From Aquirufa antheringensis (GTDB lineage Bacteria > Bacteroidota > Bacteroidia > Cytophagales > Spirosomataceae): a DNA stretch of 64,000 nucleotides. Position 1 is the stretch's first letter. Every line of letters starts with the position of its first letter. A program made the translations under genes and the position numbers. The notes beneath the pieces were generated by a model. The model did not search any database. It was given only the letters and a program-made list of their open reading frames with translations, and had not been told where the DNA came from. The DNA lies in NCBI RefSeq assembly GCF_004307425.1, contig NZ_SEWZ01000004.1, forward strand, positions 62,001-126,000, written 5' to 3'. Positions 39,015 through 48,276 of this stretch are shown in pieces.

Positions 39015-39773
39015 ATGAACCCGAATAAATTATCCCGCAGCTTCAAACTATTCTATGAGTCGCCCATTAATGTGCCAGCGCCTTACCATTTAGAAGCTGT
39101 ATTTTCTTTTTTACAATTTGATACAGACAAGCCCTCGGTGGCGATTGAAATTCAATACATTGATCGCTCGGATTTTTCGCGCGAAGAATTAATTGCGGAT
39201 GGTTTAGTGCCTGATGATAGCTGGACTTATGAAGGTGAATTGCCTTTGGTTTGGCGAGATCGTTTGATGTCTGCGTTCCAAGAATATGTGACAGGATCTT
39301 GCTCACCTAAAGACCAGGAGCCTTTTATTACACTGGAAGCGAATGATACTACCCCTAATGTTCCCTTGTATTTAGAGCCTCAGGAATCGTTAATTCAAGA
39401 ATTCATGCAAGCGATGTTCGAAATCGATGGTCGCGAATTACCCCTTTATTTAGGATTTCAATTTATGGATCGCAAAGGTAATTGGCGCAAAATCGAAGGA
39501 GAAATGTCTTTTGCCTCCTTGAGTTTTACGTATCAAGACAGTGAAGAAGGACAGAAAACCTTTGCTAATTGGGATGAATTACAAGATTTAATGAACCACG
39601 TATTTATCGCAGAATTCTCTGCAGACAAGGCGAATCAGAACTGTAAATCGGCTAGTTTAGCTGTATATCCAGGGGATGGATTATGGTATGTAGCCGGACA
39701 TTCGCTACGTAAACCCAGTGGGAATAATTACTATTTTGACGAGTTAGAAGAAAAATTGCAATTCATTTTTTAA
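39015..39773 (+). CDS. Conserved-looking protein of unknown function
   Basis: A 252-residue soluble protein with no signal peptide or membrane segment and no motif I recognise. It looks like two beta-rich halves (residues about 20-130 and 130-250) that could be related to each other; each contains a DxxW-type turn and a helix rich in acidic residues. It starts directly after the menE stop codon and ends 2 nt before the aldehyde dehydrogenase, so it is in the operon. Confidence 0.7.
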   Translation: MNPNKLSRSFKLFYESPINVPAPYHLEAVFSFLQFDTDKPSVAIEIQYIDRSDFSREELIADGLVPDDSWTYEGELPLVWRDRLMSAFQEYVTGSCSPKDQEPFITLEANDTTPNVPLYLEPQESLIQEFMQAMFEIDGRELPLYLGFQFMDRKGNWRKIEGEMSFASLSFTYQDSEEGQKTFANWDELQDLMNHVFIAEFSADKANQNCKSASLAVYPGDGLWYVAGHSLRKPSGNNYYFDELEEKLQFIF

Positions 39774-39775
39774 CG

Positions 39776-41170
39776 ATGGAAAATCAAATTTTAGACGTTC
39801 TGAGCCTTCAGAAATCCGCTTTATTGCGTTTATCAACTTCATCTGCTACTGAGCGAATAGAGAAATTACGCAAAATCGAAAGCTATTTGATGCAACACAA
39901 GAACGAATTGTGTGACGCCTTATATGCTGATTTTAAGAAGCCAGCTTCTGAAGTGGTGATAGCGGAGATGTTAGGTGTAAAGCGAGAAATTAACCATACC
40001 ATTAAGCACTTGAAGTCATGGATGAAGCCTCAATCGGTTTCAACGCCCCTGATGCTTTTGGGAACGAAAGGATTAGTGCAGTACGAAGCTAAAGGGCTTT
40101 GTTTGATCATTTCTCCTTGGAATTACCCATTTAATTTGTCGATTTGTCCCTTGGTGCATGCCATTGCGGCCGGAAATGCGGTGATTTTGAAACCTTCAGA
40201 ATTGAGCCCTGCCACCGCGGCATTTATTCAAAAGATGATTTCATCCTTATTTGATCCGAGTGAAGTAGCTGTTTTTGAGGGGGATGCCTCCGTATCTACG
40301 TTTTTATTAGAGCAGAAATTTGATCATATTTTTTTCACTGGGAGTCCAGCCATTGGTAAAGTGGTCATGGCAGCGGCTGCCAAGCATTTGACATCCGTAA
40401 CTCTTGAATTAGGGGGTAAATCGCCTGCGATTGTGGGCCCTGATGTGAATGTGGAAGAGGCTGCAGCGAAAATTGCTTGGGGTAAGTTCTTGAATAATGG
40501 CCAAACCTGCATCGCCCCAGATTACCTCTATTTACATGAGAAGAATTATTATTCATTTTTGAAAGCGTTAGAGGCGACGGTTGAAACTTTTTACGGAAAG
40601 AACGTAGCCAAAAGTAAAGATTATGCGCGGATTGTGAATCGCCGTCATTTTGATCGCATCGTTTCGCTTTTAGAGGATGCGAAAGAGAAAGGGGCACAAG
40701 TGTTGTTTGGTGGAAAGACCGATGCGGACGATTGCTTTATTGAGCCTACTGTATTGATTAACTGCACTCCCGAGATGCGCATTATGCAGGAGGAGATTTT
40801 TGGCCCTATCTTACCGGTGATGTCCTATCAAGATGAATTACAAGTCACAGCAAGCATTCGTCAGGGAGATAAACCACTGGCTTTGTATGTGTTTTCAGCT
40901 AACGCGGAGTTTAATCACTACATTTTAGATCATACGAGTTCGGGGACGTCAGTCGTCAATGATTGTTTGATTCAATTTGGGCATAATGAATTGCCTTTTG
41001 GTGGAGTAAATCACTCAGGCATTGGTAAATCAGGTGGTCACTATGGTTTTGTGGAATTTTCTAACCAAAAATCAGTGGTCATTCAACGAACTAATTTACT
41101 GAAAAACTTCTATCCTCCTTACGGCGTGAAAGTACGTTGGATGATTGATTTTGTGTTAAAATGGCTATAA
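39776..41170 (+). CDS. Aldehyde dehydrogenase, ALDH3-like
   Basis: NAD(P)-dependent oxidation of aldehydes to acids; 464 residues. The catalytic cysteine is in FLNNGQTCIAPDYLY near residue 243, the general-base glutamate in TLELGGKSPAIVG near residue 210, and the family-3 EEIFGPILPV motif near residue 333. The C-terminal YGVKVRWMIDFVLKWL could be a membrane-associating helix, as in fatty aldehyde dehydrogenases. A fatty-aldehyde substrate is therefore plausible, and the window also encodes a LuxC-like aldehyde-producing reductase. Overlaps the next gene by 10 bp. Confidence 0.88.
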   Translation: MENQILDVLSLQKSALLRLSTSSATERIEKLRKIESYLMQHKNELCDALYADFKKPASEVVIAEMLGVKREINHTIKHLKSWMKPQSVSTPLMLLGTKGLVQYEAKGLCLIISPWNYPFNLSICPLVHAIAAGNAVILKPSELSPATAAFIQKMISSLFDPSEVAVFEGDASVSTFLLEQKFDHIFFTGSPAIGKVVMAAAAKHLTSVTLELGGKSPAIVGPDVNVEEAAAKIAWGKFLNNGQTCIAPDYLYLHEKNYYSFLKALEATVETFYGKNVAKSKDYARIVNRRHFDRIVSLLEDAKEKGAQVLFGGKTDADDCFIEPTVLINCTPEMRIMQEEIFGPILPVMSYQDELQVTASIRQGDKPLALYVFSANAEFNHYILDHTSSGTSVVNDCLIQFGHNELPFGGVNHSGIGKSGGHYGFVEFSNQKSVVIQRTNLLKNFYPPYGVKVRWMIDFVLKWL

Positions 41171-42051
41171 GAGTATTCTTTTTAGGGTGTTTGTTTTTAT
41201 GGTCTTGCCAAAGTTCCCCAGATTCTAAAGGAGAAAAGATACCAGATCGGCAAGCCATTTCCGTAGGTCAGCAAGCGGAAAAGAACATTCAATTTCTAAC
41301 CCTGCAACTGGAAGATCAGCCGAGTGCGAACTTGTATTATTTACGTGCGAAAAATTATGTGACTCTGCATGCCTATGGTTTAGCGGACCAAGATCTAGAG
41401 AAATCCTTGCGTGATAATCCCGGCGAGCCTGCCTATTTAGCACTTTCAGCCCAAATTAAGCAAAAAGTAGAGGATTATTCTACTTCGATTGATCGCGCGA
41501 AATTGGTTGAAATTACGGAATGGAATTCTCCCCAAAATAGTCTTTTACTGGCTCAAAATTATGTTGCCACAAAGCAAATGAGTTTAGGCCGCTATTATAT
41601 AAAGAAAATTAATGCCGAGCATTTGCCGACCCTTGATAAGGCCGTCTTTAAGGCTGTGAAAGAGTATGCCGTTTCAGATTCTGTTCGACTTTATACTTTG
41701 ATGGATACTAAGCCTGCAGATGAATCGCCTTTAGTCTATGTGTTTTATGATCAGGCTTTACAAAAGCTTGCCTCCTTGCGCTACCAGCAACTCATTTTAG
41801 CTAGTTTGAAGAAATACCCGATGGATCCCTATTTTATGCGGTATTGGGCTCGTTTTTTGGTTAAAATGAAAAAATATTCTCAGGCGGCTTTGGTCTATAA
41901 ACAGGTGCTTAAAGTATATCCTAAAACGAAATCCTTGCAAGCGGAATTGGTGTATTTTGATTTAGCCAAACAAGGTTTATTACCCATCAAGCGCGCAGAA
42001 TCTGCTTCAGATTCACTGGCTGTTTCGTCAGATTCTTTATCTCAAAATTAA
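41161..42051 (+). CDS. Lipoprotein with tetratricopeptide-like repeats
   Basis: A 296-residue exported lipoprotein. The signal ends in a lipobox, LFLWSC, with the lipidated cysteine near residue 16, followed by QSSPDSKG, a typical flexible tether. The rest is alpha-helical with TPR-like units (residues about 50-110 and 195-270, for example YLRAKNYVTLHAYGLADQDLEKSL). Function unknown; likely periplasmic scaffold. The C-terminal tail is Ser/Asp-rich. It overlaps the end of the aldehyde dehydrogenase gene. Confidence 0.8.
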   Translation: MAIRVFFLGCLFLWSCQSSPDSKGEKIPDRQAISVGQQAEKNIQFLTLQLEDQPSANLYYLRAKNYVTLHAYGLADQDLEKSLRDNPGEPAYLALSAQIKQKVEDYSTSIDRAKLVEITEWNSPQNSLLLAQNYVATKQMSLGRYYIKKINAEHLPTLDKAVFKAVKEYAVSDSVRLYTLMDTKPADESPLVYVFYDQALQKLASLRYQQLILASLKKYPMDPYFMRYWARFLVKMKKYSQAALVYKQVLKVYPKTKSLQAELVYFDLAKQGLLPIKRAESASDSLAVSSDSLSQN

Positions 42052-42087
42052 TCAGGTGCGCATTTCAATACATTGCGCCTTAATTTG

Positions 42088-42095
42088 TACCTTTG
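42088..42095 (+). promoter_or_regulatory. -7 promoter element of thrS
   Basis: TACCTTTG followed by CA, 15 nt before the ATG at 42111. No -33 TTG at normal spacing. Confidence 0.6.
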
Positions 42096-42110
42096 CACAA
42101 ATTTTTTAGA

Positions 42111-44051
42111 ATGATCAAAATTACATTTCCCGACGGACAAGTAAGAGAATTTGAAAATGGAATCACTCCTTTTCAAGTAGCCTTGTCTATTTCAGAAGGT
42201 TTAGCACGTAACGTGTTAGCGGCTAATTTAAATGGTGAAGTAGTGGATTCCTCCACTCCTATTGAAGCAGATGCAGCTTTACAATTGTTAACCTGGAATG
42301 ATGCAGATGGGAAAAAGACCTTTTGGCATTCATCTGCTCACTTATTAGCAGAAGCGATCGAGGCTTTGTATCCAGGTACCAAATTTGGTATCGGGCCAGC
42401 TATTGAAAACGGTTTTTACTACGATATCGACTTAGGAGAGCAAGAATTTGGTTCAGATCAATTCAAGGCGATCGAAGATAAAATGCTGGAATTAGCACGT
42501 ACGAAAAATGAATATGTTCGTACTTCTGTTTCTAAGGCTGATGCCATTTCTTATTTCCAAGAGAAGGGCGACGAATACAAATTAGAATTAATTGATGGTT
42601 TAGCTGATGGCTCGATCACCTTCTATAACCAAGGTAATTTCACGGATTTATGCCGTGGACCACACATCCCTAATACGGGTTTTATTAAATCCGTCAAATT
42701 ACTTTCTGTGGCTGGAGCCTACTGGCGCGGCGACGAAAAACGGAAGCAATTAACGCGTATTTATGCGATCACTTTCCCTAAAGCGAAAGAATTAGAAGAA
42801 TATTTGACCTTATTAGAAGAAGCTAAACGCCGTGACCACCGTAAACTCGGTAAGGAAATGGAATTGTTCGCTTTTTCTGAGAAAGTAGGCATGGGTCTAC
42901 CCTTGTGGTTGCCTAAAGGCACATTATTGCGTGAGCGTTTAGAAAACTTCTTACGTCGTGCGCAAGTAAGAGCAGGATATTCACCTGTAATCACTCCACA
43001 CATTGCGAGCAAAGAATTATATGTGACTTCTGGTCACTATGCGAAGTACGGAAAGGATTCTTTCCAACCCATTCGTACGCCGGATGAGAATGAGGAATTC
43101 TTCTTAAAACCGATGAATTGCCCTCACCACTGCGAGATTTACAAGACAAAGCCTCGTTCTTACAAGGATTTGCCTTTGCGTTTAGCGGAGTTTGGTACGG
43201 TATATCGGTATGAGCAAAGTGGTGAATTGCACGGTTTAACGCGTGTGAGAGGCTTTACTCAAGATGATGCGCACATTTTCTGTCGTCCTGATCAAGTAGA
43301 GGACGAGTTTATGAAGGTAATTGACTTAGTTTTATATGTGTTCAAAGCCTTAGGATTTGATTCCTATTCAGCTCAAGTTTCTTTGCGTGATAAAGAGAAC
43401 AGAGAAAAGTACATCGGTAACGATGAAGATTGGGATCGGGCTGAGTCAGCGATTATTCGTTCAGCAGAAGCCAAAGGTCTTCCTACCGTAATTGAATACG
43501 GCGAAGCGGCTTTCTATGGCCCTAAGCTTGACTTTATGGTGAAAGATGCCTTGGGTCGTAAGTGGCAGTTAGGTACCATTCAGGTAGATTATCAATTACC
43601 ACAACGTTTTGAATTAGAATATACGGGTTCAGATAATATGAAACACCGTCCAGTCATGATTCACCGTGCACCATTTGGTTCATTAGAACGTTTCGTTGCT
43701 ATTTTAATCGAGAATACTGCGGGTAATTTCCCTTTATGGTTATCTCCTGACCAAATTGCTGTTCTTCCTATTTCTGAGAAATACGAGGATTATGCGAACG
43801 AATTGTACTTACGCTTACAAGAGAAAGATTTACGTGGGTATGTAGATCACCGGAATGAAAAGATGGGGCGTAAAATTCGCGATGCGGAAATCGCTAAAGT
43901 GCCTTTCATGATTGTAGTAGGTGAAAAGGAACAAGCAGAAGGTATTGTCAGCGTTCGTAAGAAAGGTGACGGAGATGTGGGATCGATGACTTTGGACGCT
44001 TTCATCGCGATGGCACAAGAAGAAATCCAGTCCTTAACCTATGAAAAATAG
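42111..44051 (+). CDS. thrS: Threonyl-tRNA synthetase
   Basis: Class II synthetase charging tRNA-Thr; 646 residues. I start at the ATG at 42111 ([14 protein letters not shown]), after the promoter; the longer frame would begin at a TTG inside the -7 box. The N-terminal TGS domain is followed by the editing domain ([12 protein letters not shown] near residue 77, RGPHIPNTG near residue 182). The zinc-binding catalytic core has [10 protein letters not shown] near residue 336 and motif 3 [15 protein letters not shown] near residue 520. First gene of the thrS-infC-rpmI-rplT cluster. Confidence 0.97.
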   Translation: MIKITFPDGQVREFENGITPFQVALSISEGLARNVLAANLNGEVVDSSTPIEADAALQLLTWNDADGKKTFWHSSAHLLAEAIEALYPGTKFGIGPAIENGFYYDIDLGEQEFGSDQFKAIEDKMLELARTKNEYVRTSVSKADAISYFQEKGDEYKLELIDGLADGSITFYNQGNFTDLCRGPHIPNTGFIKSVKLLSVAGAYWRGDEKRKQLTRIYAITFPKAKELEEYLTLLEEAKRRDHRKLGKEMELFAFSEKVGMGLPLWLPKGTLLRERLENFLRRAQVRAGYSPVITPHIASKELYVTSGHYAKYGKDSFQPIRTPDENEEFFLKPMNCPHHCEIYKTKPRSYKDLPLRLAEFGTVYRYEQSGELHGLTRVRGFTQDDAHIFCRPDQVEDEFMKVIDLVLYVFKALGFDSYSAQVSLRDKENREKYIGNDEDWDRAESAIIRSAEAKGLPTVIEYGEAAFYGPKLDFMVKDALGRKWQLGTIQVDYQLPQRFELEYTGSDNMKHRPVMIHRAPFGSLERFVAILIENTAGNFPLWLSPDQIAVLPISEKYEDYANELYLRLQEKDLRGYVDHRNEKMGRKIRDAEIAKVPFMIVVGEKEQAEGIVSVRKKGDGDVGSMTLDAFIAMAQEEIQSLTYEK

Positions 44052-44082
44052 GAGCTTATGCGCTTTTTGCTTGCAATTGCGT

Positions 44083-44090
44083 TAATTTTG
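44083..44090 (+). promoter_or_regulatory. Possible -7 promoter element of infC
   Basis: TAATTTTG 42 nt before the infC ATG. It suggests infC can be transcribed separately from thrS. Confidence 0.45.
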
Positions 44091-44132
44091 ATTTAGCTTT
44101 CGATTTAATCTATATTAAACCCATTTTATTTT

Positions 44133-44693
44133 ATGGCTTTACGCCCGAATAACAATTACAGAGGAAACAGAAGAGAAGAAGAGCCATACCGCATTAATCA
44201 GTTAATTCGTGGTGTAGAGGAGGTTCGTTTAGTAGGCGAGAATATTGAGGTGGGAGTTTATCCCTTTGCGAAGGCTTTGGAATTAGCTGGAGCTCAGAAT
44301 TTAGATCTTGTGGAGATTTCTCCTAAAGCAGTCCCTCCTGTTTGTAAGATCATCGATTATGCTAAATTCAAGTATGATCAAAAGAAGAAACAGAAGGAAA
44401 TCAAAGCCAATGCCACGAAAACGGTCATTAAAGAGATTCGTTTCGGTCCTAACACGGATGAGCATGATTTCAATTTCAAATTAAAACATGCCGTTAATTT
44501 CCTAAAAGAAGGTGCTAAAGTGAAAGCTTACGTGCACTTTGTGGGTAGAACGATTGTGTTTAAGGAGCGTGGTGAAATGTTGCTTTTGAATTTCGCTAAA
44601 GGTTTAGAAGATGTAGGTAAGCCAGACGATATGCCTAAATTAGAAGGTAAGCGTATGAGCATCATCTTCTCCCCTAAAGCTATCAAGAAATAA
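44133..44693 (+). CDS. infC: Translation initiation factor IF-3
   Basis: Binds the 30S subunit and checks the start codon; 186 residues. The N-terminal domain carries [19 protein letters not shown], the linker is Lys-rich ([14 protein letters not shown]), and the C-terminal domain starts with [21 protein letters not shown]. The ATG start is conventional here; in Proteobacteria infC often uses AUU. Followed by rpmI. Confidence 0.97.
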   Translation: MALRPNNNYRGNRREEEPYRINQLIRGVEEVRLVGENIEVGVYPFAKALELAGAQNLDLVEISPKAVPPVCKIIDYAKFKYDQKKKQKEIKANATKTVIKEIRFGPNTDEHDFNFKLKHAVNFLKEGAKVKAYVHFVGRTIVFKERGEMLLLNFAKGLEDVGKPDDMPKLEGKRMSIIFSPKAIKK

Positions 44694-44731
44694 TTTTCAT
44701 ACGGATGCTGGAATTATAGGGTAATTTTCAT

Positions 44732-44739
44732 TACTTTTG
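44732..44739 (+). promoter_or_regulatory. Possible -7 promoter element of rpmI-rplT
   Basis: TACTTTTG followed by CA, 43 nt before the rpmI ATG. No -33 TTG. Confidence 0.5.
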
Positions 44740-44782
44740 CATTCCAAATTTCAAAATTTAATTTTTACATAATTATCAAACA

Positions 44783-44977
44783 ATGCCAAAAATTAAAACT
44801 AACTCTGGAGCGAAAAAACGTTTCAAAGTAACGGGAACTGGTAAGATTAAGCGTAAACACGCATTTCATAGCCATATCCTAACTAAAAAAACAACTAAAC
44901 AAAAGCGTAATTTAGTTCACGCTACTTTAGTTCACCCATCTGATATGGACCGCGTTAACTTATTGTTAGGTCTTTAA
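44783..44977 (+). CDS. rpmI: Ribosomal protein bL35
   Basis: Basic 64-residue large-subunit protein beginning [20 protein letters not shown], the family signature. It lies between infC and rplT as in most bacteria. Confidence 0.96.
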   Translation: MPKIKTNSGAKKRFKVTGTGKIKRKHAFHSHILTKKTTKQKRNLVHATLVHPSDMDRVNLLLGL

Positions 44978-45057
44978 TTAGAATTTAAGTTATTGTTAAA
45001 CCAGAAAGAAGGCTCAAGTAATCAACCGATTCGCCTCATTTCAAAAAACAAAAAATT

Positions 45058-45402
45058 ATGCCAAGAAGTGTCAATCACGTAGCCTCAAGAGCTAGAAGAA
45101 AGAAAATCCTTAAGTTAGCGAAAGGATTCTACGGTCGCGGAAAAAATGTCTGGACAGTAGCAAAAAACAAAGTAGAGAAAGGTTTGCAATACGCATACCG
45201 TGATCGTAAAGTTAAGAAAAGAGATTTTCGTGGTTTATGGATCCAACGTATCAATGCAGCAGCTCGTCAAGAAGGTCTTTCTTACTCAGCGTTCATGGGT
45301 AAATTCAATAAATCTGGAATGACTTTAAATCGTAAAGTTTTAGCTGACTTAGCGATGAATCATCCTGAAGCTTTCAAAGCAGTTGTGAAGAACTTGAAGT
45401 AA
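45058..45402 (+). CDS. rplT: Ribosomal protein bL20
   Basis: A 114-residue basic protein that binds 23S rRNA early in 50S assembly. It starts [23 protein letters not shown] and contains [17 protein letters not shown] near residue 62. In some bacteria L20 represses this operon, but the 80-bp gap before it shows no leader structure I can defend. Confidence 0.96.
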   Translation: MPRSVNHVASRARRKKILKLAKGFYGRGKNVWTVAKNKVEKGLQYAYRDRKVKKRDFRGLWIQRINAAARQEGLSYSAFMGKFNKSGMTLNRKVLADLAMNHPEAFKAVVKNLK

Positions 45403-45423
45403 TTCTTGTTTCAACAGAAAGAG

Positions 45424-45451
45424 AGCCTCGAATTTTTCGGGGCTTTTTTTT
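45424..45451 (+). terminator. Terminator after rplT
   Basis: A 9-bp stem with one G-T pair (AGCCTCGAA / TTCGGGGCT), a TTT loop and an 8-T tract. The -7 box of the next gene starts 6 nt later. Confidence 0.82.
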
Positions 45452-45456
45452 GTGCC

Positions 45457-45464
45457 TATATTTG
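45457..45464 (+). promoter_or_regulatory. -7 element of the cysteine desulfurase gene, probably leaderless
   Basis: TATATTTG ending 4 nt before the ATG at 45469, the same geometry as at 19002-19009. Transcription would start at about the initiation codon. Confidence 0.6.
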
Positions 45465-45468
45465 TCCT

Positions 45469-46542
45469 ATGATGCATCAGCCGATCTACCTTGATTATGC
45501 AGCGACTACTCCGGTTCACCCGGAGGTGCTTTCGGCTATGCTCCCCTATTTTACAGAAGTATTTGGAAATGCAGGTTCATCTGCCCATTTGTATGGTTGG
45601 AGAGCCGCAGAAGCGGTGGAGCAGTCTCGTGCAACATTAGCAACCTATTTTCAAGTAAAACCCTCCGAAGTCGTATTTACATCCGGCGCCACTGAATCTA
45701 TTAACTTAGCAATACGTGGTTTTCTGCAAGGAAAGCCGAAAGGACACCTCATTACGAGTGTTATGGAACACAAGGCTGTATTAGAGGTGTTTCATGCCTT
45801 AGAGGTCGAAGGTTGGTCGGTGACTTATTTGACGGATATTGCGGAACTTGAAAAAGCCATTCGTCCAGAGACGATATTCATTTCTCTAATGTTAGTCAAC
45901 AATGAAGTAGGGACTATTTTAGACTATGAGGAGGTATTGCGCCTTTGTGAAGCTCGAGGTATTTGTTTCCACACAGACGCAACTCAAGCCATAGGAAAAC
46001 TCTCGCTGACTAAATTGCCACATCTTCTAAGTTTTAGTGGACACAAGATTTATGGCCCTAAGGGAATCGGTGCTTTAATTGCTCGAGTTCCTTTACAGCC
46101 AATTCATTATGGTGGTGGGCAGGAACGAGGTTTACGACCTGGTACTTTACCAGTTCCGTTAATCGTGGGGTTGGCAAAGGCTGTGGAGATGATTCCTGAC
46201 TGGCTTTCTAAAGCTTCTTTTTACCAGGATGCCAAAGAGCGTCTTTCTAGTTACCTCCCATTGATTAATTCTCCTGAAAATTCCGTTCCATCCATTCTTA
46301 ATTTTACGCTAAAAGGGGCTGATTGGGAAAAAATGTTTCAAGTATTAAACGGCTTAGCGTTTTCGAATGGTTCAGCTTGTAATGCTAAAACTGAATTACC
46401 TTCGCATGTACTAAAAGCACTAGGGCACTCAGACGAAGATGCGTTAGCTAGCGGCCGTTTTAGTCTAGGTTATTTCACGACGAATGAAGAGATTGATCGC
46501 GTGTGTGATATCCTTTCTCACCATTTACCTACACTTCTATGA
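45469..46542 (+). CDS. Cysteine desulfurase (NifS/IscS family)
   Basis: PLP enzyme removing sulfur from cysteine; about 357 residues. It begins MMHQPIYLDYAATTP (ATG at 45469 or 45472). The longer upstream frame starts inside the rplT terminator and is rejected. Visible: HTDATQAIGK near residue 180, the PLP lysine in SFSGHKIYGPKGIGAL near residue 193, and the sulfur-accepting loop FSNGSACNAKTELP near residue 305. The overlapping xdhC gene suggests a dedicated sulfur donor for molybdenum cofactor sulfuration rather than the housekeeping IscS/SufS. Confidence 0.88.
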   Translation: MMHQPIYLDYAATTPVHPEVLSAMLPYFTEVFGNAGSSAHLYGWRAAEAVEQSRATLATYFQVKPSEVVFTSGATESINLAIRGFLQGKPKGHLITSVMEHKAVLEVFHALEVEGWSVTYLTDIAELEKAIRPETIFISLMLVNNEVGTILDYEEVLRLCEARGICFHTDATQAIGKLSLTKLPHLLSFSGHKIYGPKGIGALIARVPLQPIHYGGGQERGLRPGTLPVPLIVGLAKAVEMIPDWLSKASFYQDAKERLSSYLPLINSPENSVPSILNFTLKGADWEKMFQVLNGLAFSNGSACNAKTELPSHVLKALGHSDEDALASGRFSLGYFTTNEEIDRVCDILSHHLPTLL

Positions 46543-47507
46543 AAGAGCTTTATACGGTCATTCAACAAGTAAAAGACCTTCAAAAGTCAGGGTTAAAATT
46601 TGTCTTAGCAACCGTGGTTCGTGTGGAGGGTAGCGCCTACCGTCGTCCCGGAGCGAGAATGTTGATCGCAGAAGATGGAAACTGGTGGGGTGGAATTTCA
46701 GGCGGTTGTTTAGAGGGGGATATTTTAAAAAAGGCGCAATTGGCCTTGTTTTCGCAAAATTATAAAACGATTACTTACGACACTCGGGAGGAAGATCCGT
46801 TTGCCTTAGGTATTGGATTAGGTTGTCAAGGAGTCATTGAAATTCATATTAATCCATTTCAGGATCAAATTAATGCGCTGGTCGAAGCTTTAAAGAGTCA
46901 TTTAGAAGGAAATGTAGCTCATACTTTACAGATGCATTTATCGGCTAATTTTAAAATTGAATTAGATGATGCATTTGCTTCACATGGAAGTGAATGGTCG
47001 GATGGTGTCTTTACGGAGTATTTGCCAGCGCCTATGACAGTATGGGTCTTTGGGAATCAATTCGATGCGCAAGGATTTATTCAGCAAGCGAGTGGATTGG
47101 CTTGGCGCGTGAATTGGGTAGGGATATTGTCCAAAATGGCATCGCATCTTACTGTTCAGGGGCGCTATAGTTATGAGGATCTTTGGCCTATACAATCCTC
47201 CGATTTTCTGGTGATGATGACGCATGATTTGGAAAAGGATGTAAAGATTTTGGAAAAATTGCTCTCCGCTCCTATTACACCAGCCTATGTGGGAATTCTA
47301 GGGCCTAAAAAAAGATTTGAAAAGCTCCAAAACCATTTCAAGCAGGATTTAGTTACGCTATTACCTATTTCGACACCGATTGGTCTGGATATAGGTGCAG
47401 AAGGACCAGAAGAGATTGCGATCTCCATTATGGCCGAAATTTTAACCCTAAAAAATAACAGAAACGGTCAGCGATTGCATCTTCGAGATCGTGCCATTCA
47501 CGAATAG
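46539..47507 (+). CDS. xdhC: XdhC/CoxI family protein
   Basis: A 322-residue protein of the family that binds molybdenum cofactor and promotes its sulfuration for xanthine dehydrogenase-type enzymes. The N-terminal XdhC part has VVRVEGSAYRRPGARM near residue 28 and GGISGGCLEGDI near residue 49. The C-terminal Rossmann-like part has YVGILGPKKR near residue 250. Its ATG overlaps the desulfurase stop codon (ATGA), indicating translational coupling. The target molybdoenzyme is not in the window. Confidence 0.88.
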   Translation: MKELYTVIQQVKDLQKSGLKFVLATVVRVEGSAYRRPGARMLIAEDGNWWGGISGGCLEGDILKKAQLALFSQNYKTITYDTREEDPFALGIGLGCQGVIEIHINPFQDQINALVEALKSHLEGNVAHTLQMHLSANFKIELDDAFASHGSEWSDGVFTEYLPAPMTVWVFGNQFDAQGFIQQASGLAWRVNWVGILSKMASHLTVQGRYSYEDLWPIQSSDFLVMMTHDLEKDVKILEKLLSAPITPAYVGILGPKKRFEKLQNHFKQDLVTLLPISTPIGLDIGAEGPEEIAISIMAEILTLKNNRNGQRLHLRDRAIHE

Positions 47508-47508
47508 T

Positions 47509-48276
47509 ATGAGTACACAAATCAACCGCCTAAAAGAACAAATTTCCCCTTTACGTGATGCCTTAGTGCATCATCCAATCAATTCCTTTATTCAAAGTAC
47601 CGCAGAACTTGAGGTGTTTATGAAACACCACGTTTTTGCGGTATGGGACTTTATGTCCCTAGTAAAGAAGTTGCAACAGGAATTTACCTCTGTTGATGTG
47701 CCTTGGAATCCCAAAGGCCCAGCTGAGGTCCGTTATTTAATTAATGAGATCGTCTTAGGGGAAGAGTCCGATGTGGATCAAAATGGTGTTTACATCAGCC
47801 ATTTTGAACTTTACTTAAGAGCGATGGAGGAATTGTCGTTTATGCCCTCTCCTTTCTTACAGGAGTTAAGATCTTTTGCGAATTTGGATGAATTATTACT
47901 GGCTATCCCTAAAGCCAATATCCCTGAATCCGTTAAGGCTTTCTTAACATTTACTTTTTCATCTATTCAGAATAGAAGTATAGAAGAGATTGCGGCCATA
48001 TTTACTTTTGGTAGAGAGGACATTATTCCGGAGATGTTTCAAGTCATTGTTGATCAATTAAAAAGAGATTCACCGGATAAAGTAGAAACTTTAGTGTATT
48101 ACTTAGAGCGTCATATCGAAGTAGATGGTGGTCACCACAGTGAGTTAGCCTATAAGATGATGGAACATTTGTGTGGTAACGATGAGTCTAAGTGGAAGAA
48201 AGCGACTCAGGCTGCGGTGGAGTCATTGCAGGTGAGGCTGAAGTTGTGGGACGGGATAGTAGAGCATAAAGCATAA
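47509..48276 (+). CDS. DUF3050 family protein (heme-oxygenase-like fold)
   Basis: A 255-residue, mostly alpha-helical protein resembling the DUF3050 family. Its start at 47509 follows the xdhC stop codon by one base; a longer frame overlaps xdhC. Conserved-looking metal-type residues occur in FMKHHVFAVWDFM near residue 38 and IEVDGGHHSE near residue 206, the kind of His/acid pattern found in heme-oxygenase-like di-iron proteins. Function unknown. The last codons (EHKA and stop) are made by a heptamer array. Confidence 0.75.
   Translation: MSTQINRLKEQISPLRDALVHHPINSFIQSTAELEVFMKHHVFAVWDFMSLVKKLQQEFTSVDVPWNPKGPAEVRYLINEIVLGEESDVDQNGVYISHFELYLRAMEELSFMPSPFLQELRSFANLDELLLAIPKANIPESVKAFLTFTFSSIQNRSIEEIAAIFTFGREDIIPEMFQVIVDQLKRDSPDKVETLVYYLERHIEVDGGHHSELAYKMMEHLCGNDESKWKKATQAAVESLQVRLKLWDGIVEHKA

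Noticed and set aside
42093-42110. TTG start for thrS six codons upstream
   Set aside because: It lies within the -7 box TACCTTTG, so it would not be transcribed; the family start is the ATG at 42111.
44978-45057. L20 autoregulatory leader RNA before rplT
   Set aside because: No convincing stem or pseudoknot; only 4-bp complementarities.
45406-45468. Longer N-terminus of the cysteine desulfurase
   Set aside because: It would start in the rplT terminator and before the -7 box; the family N-terminus begins at 45469/45472.
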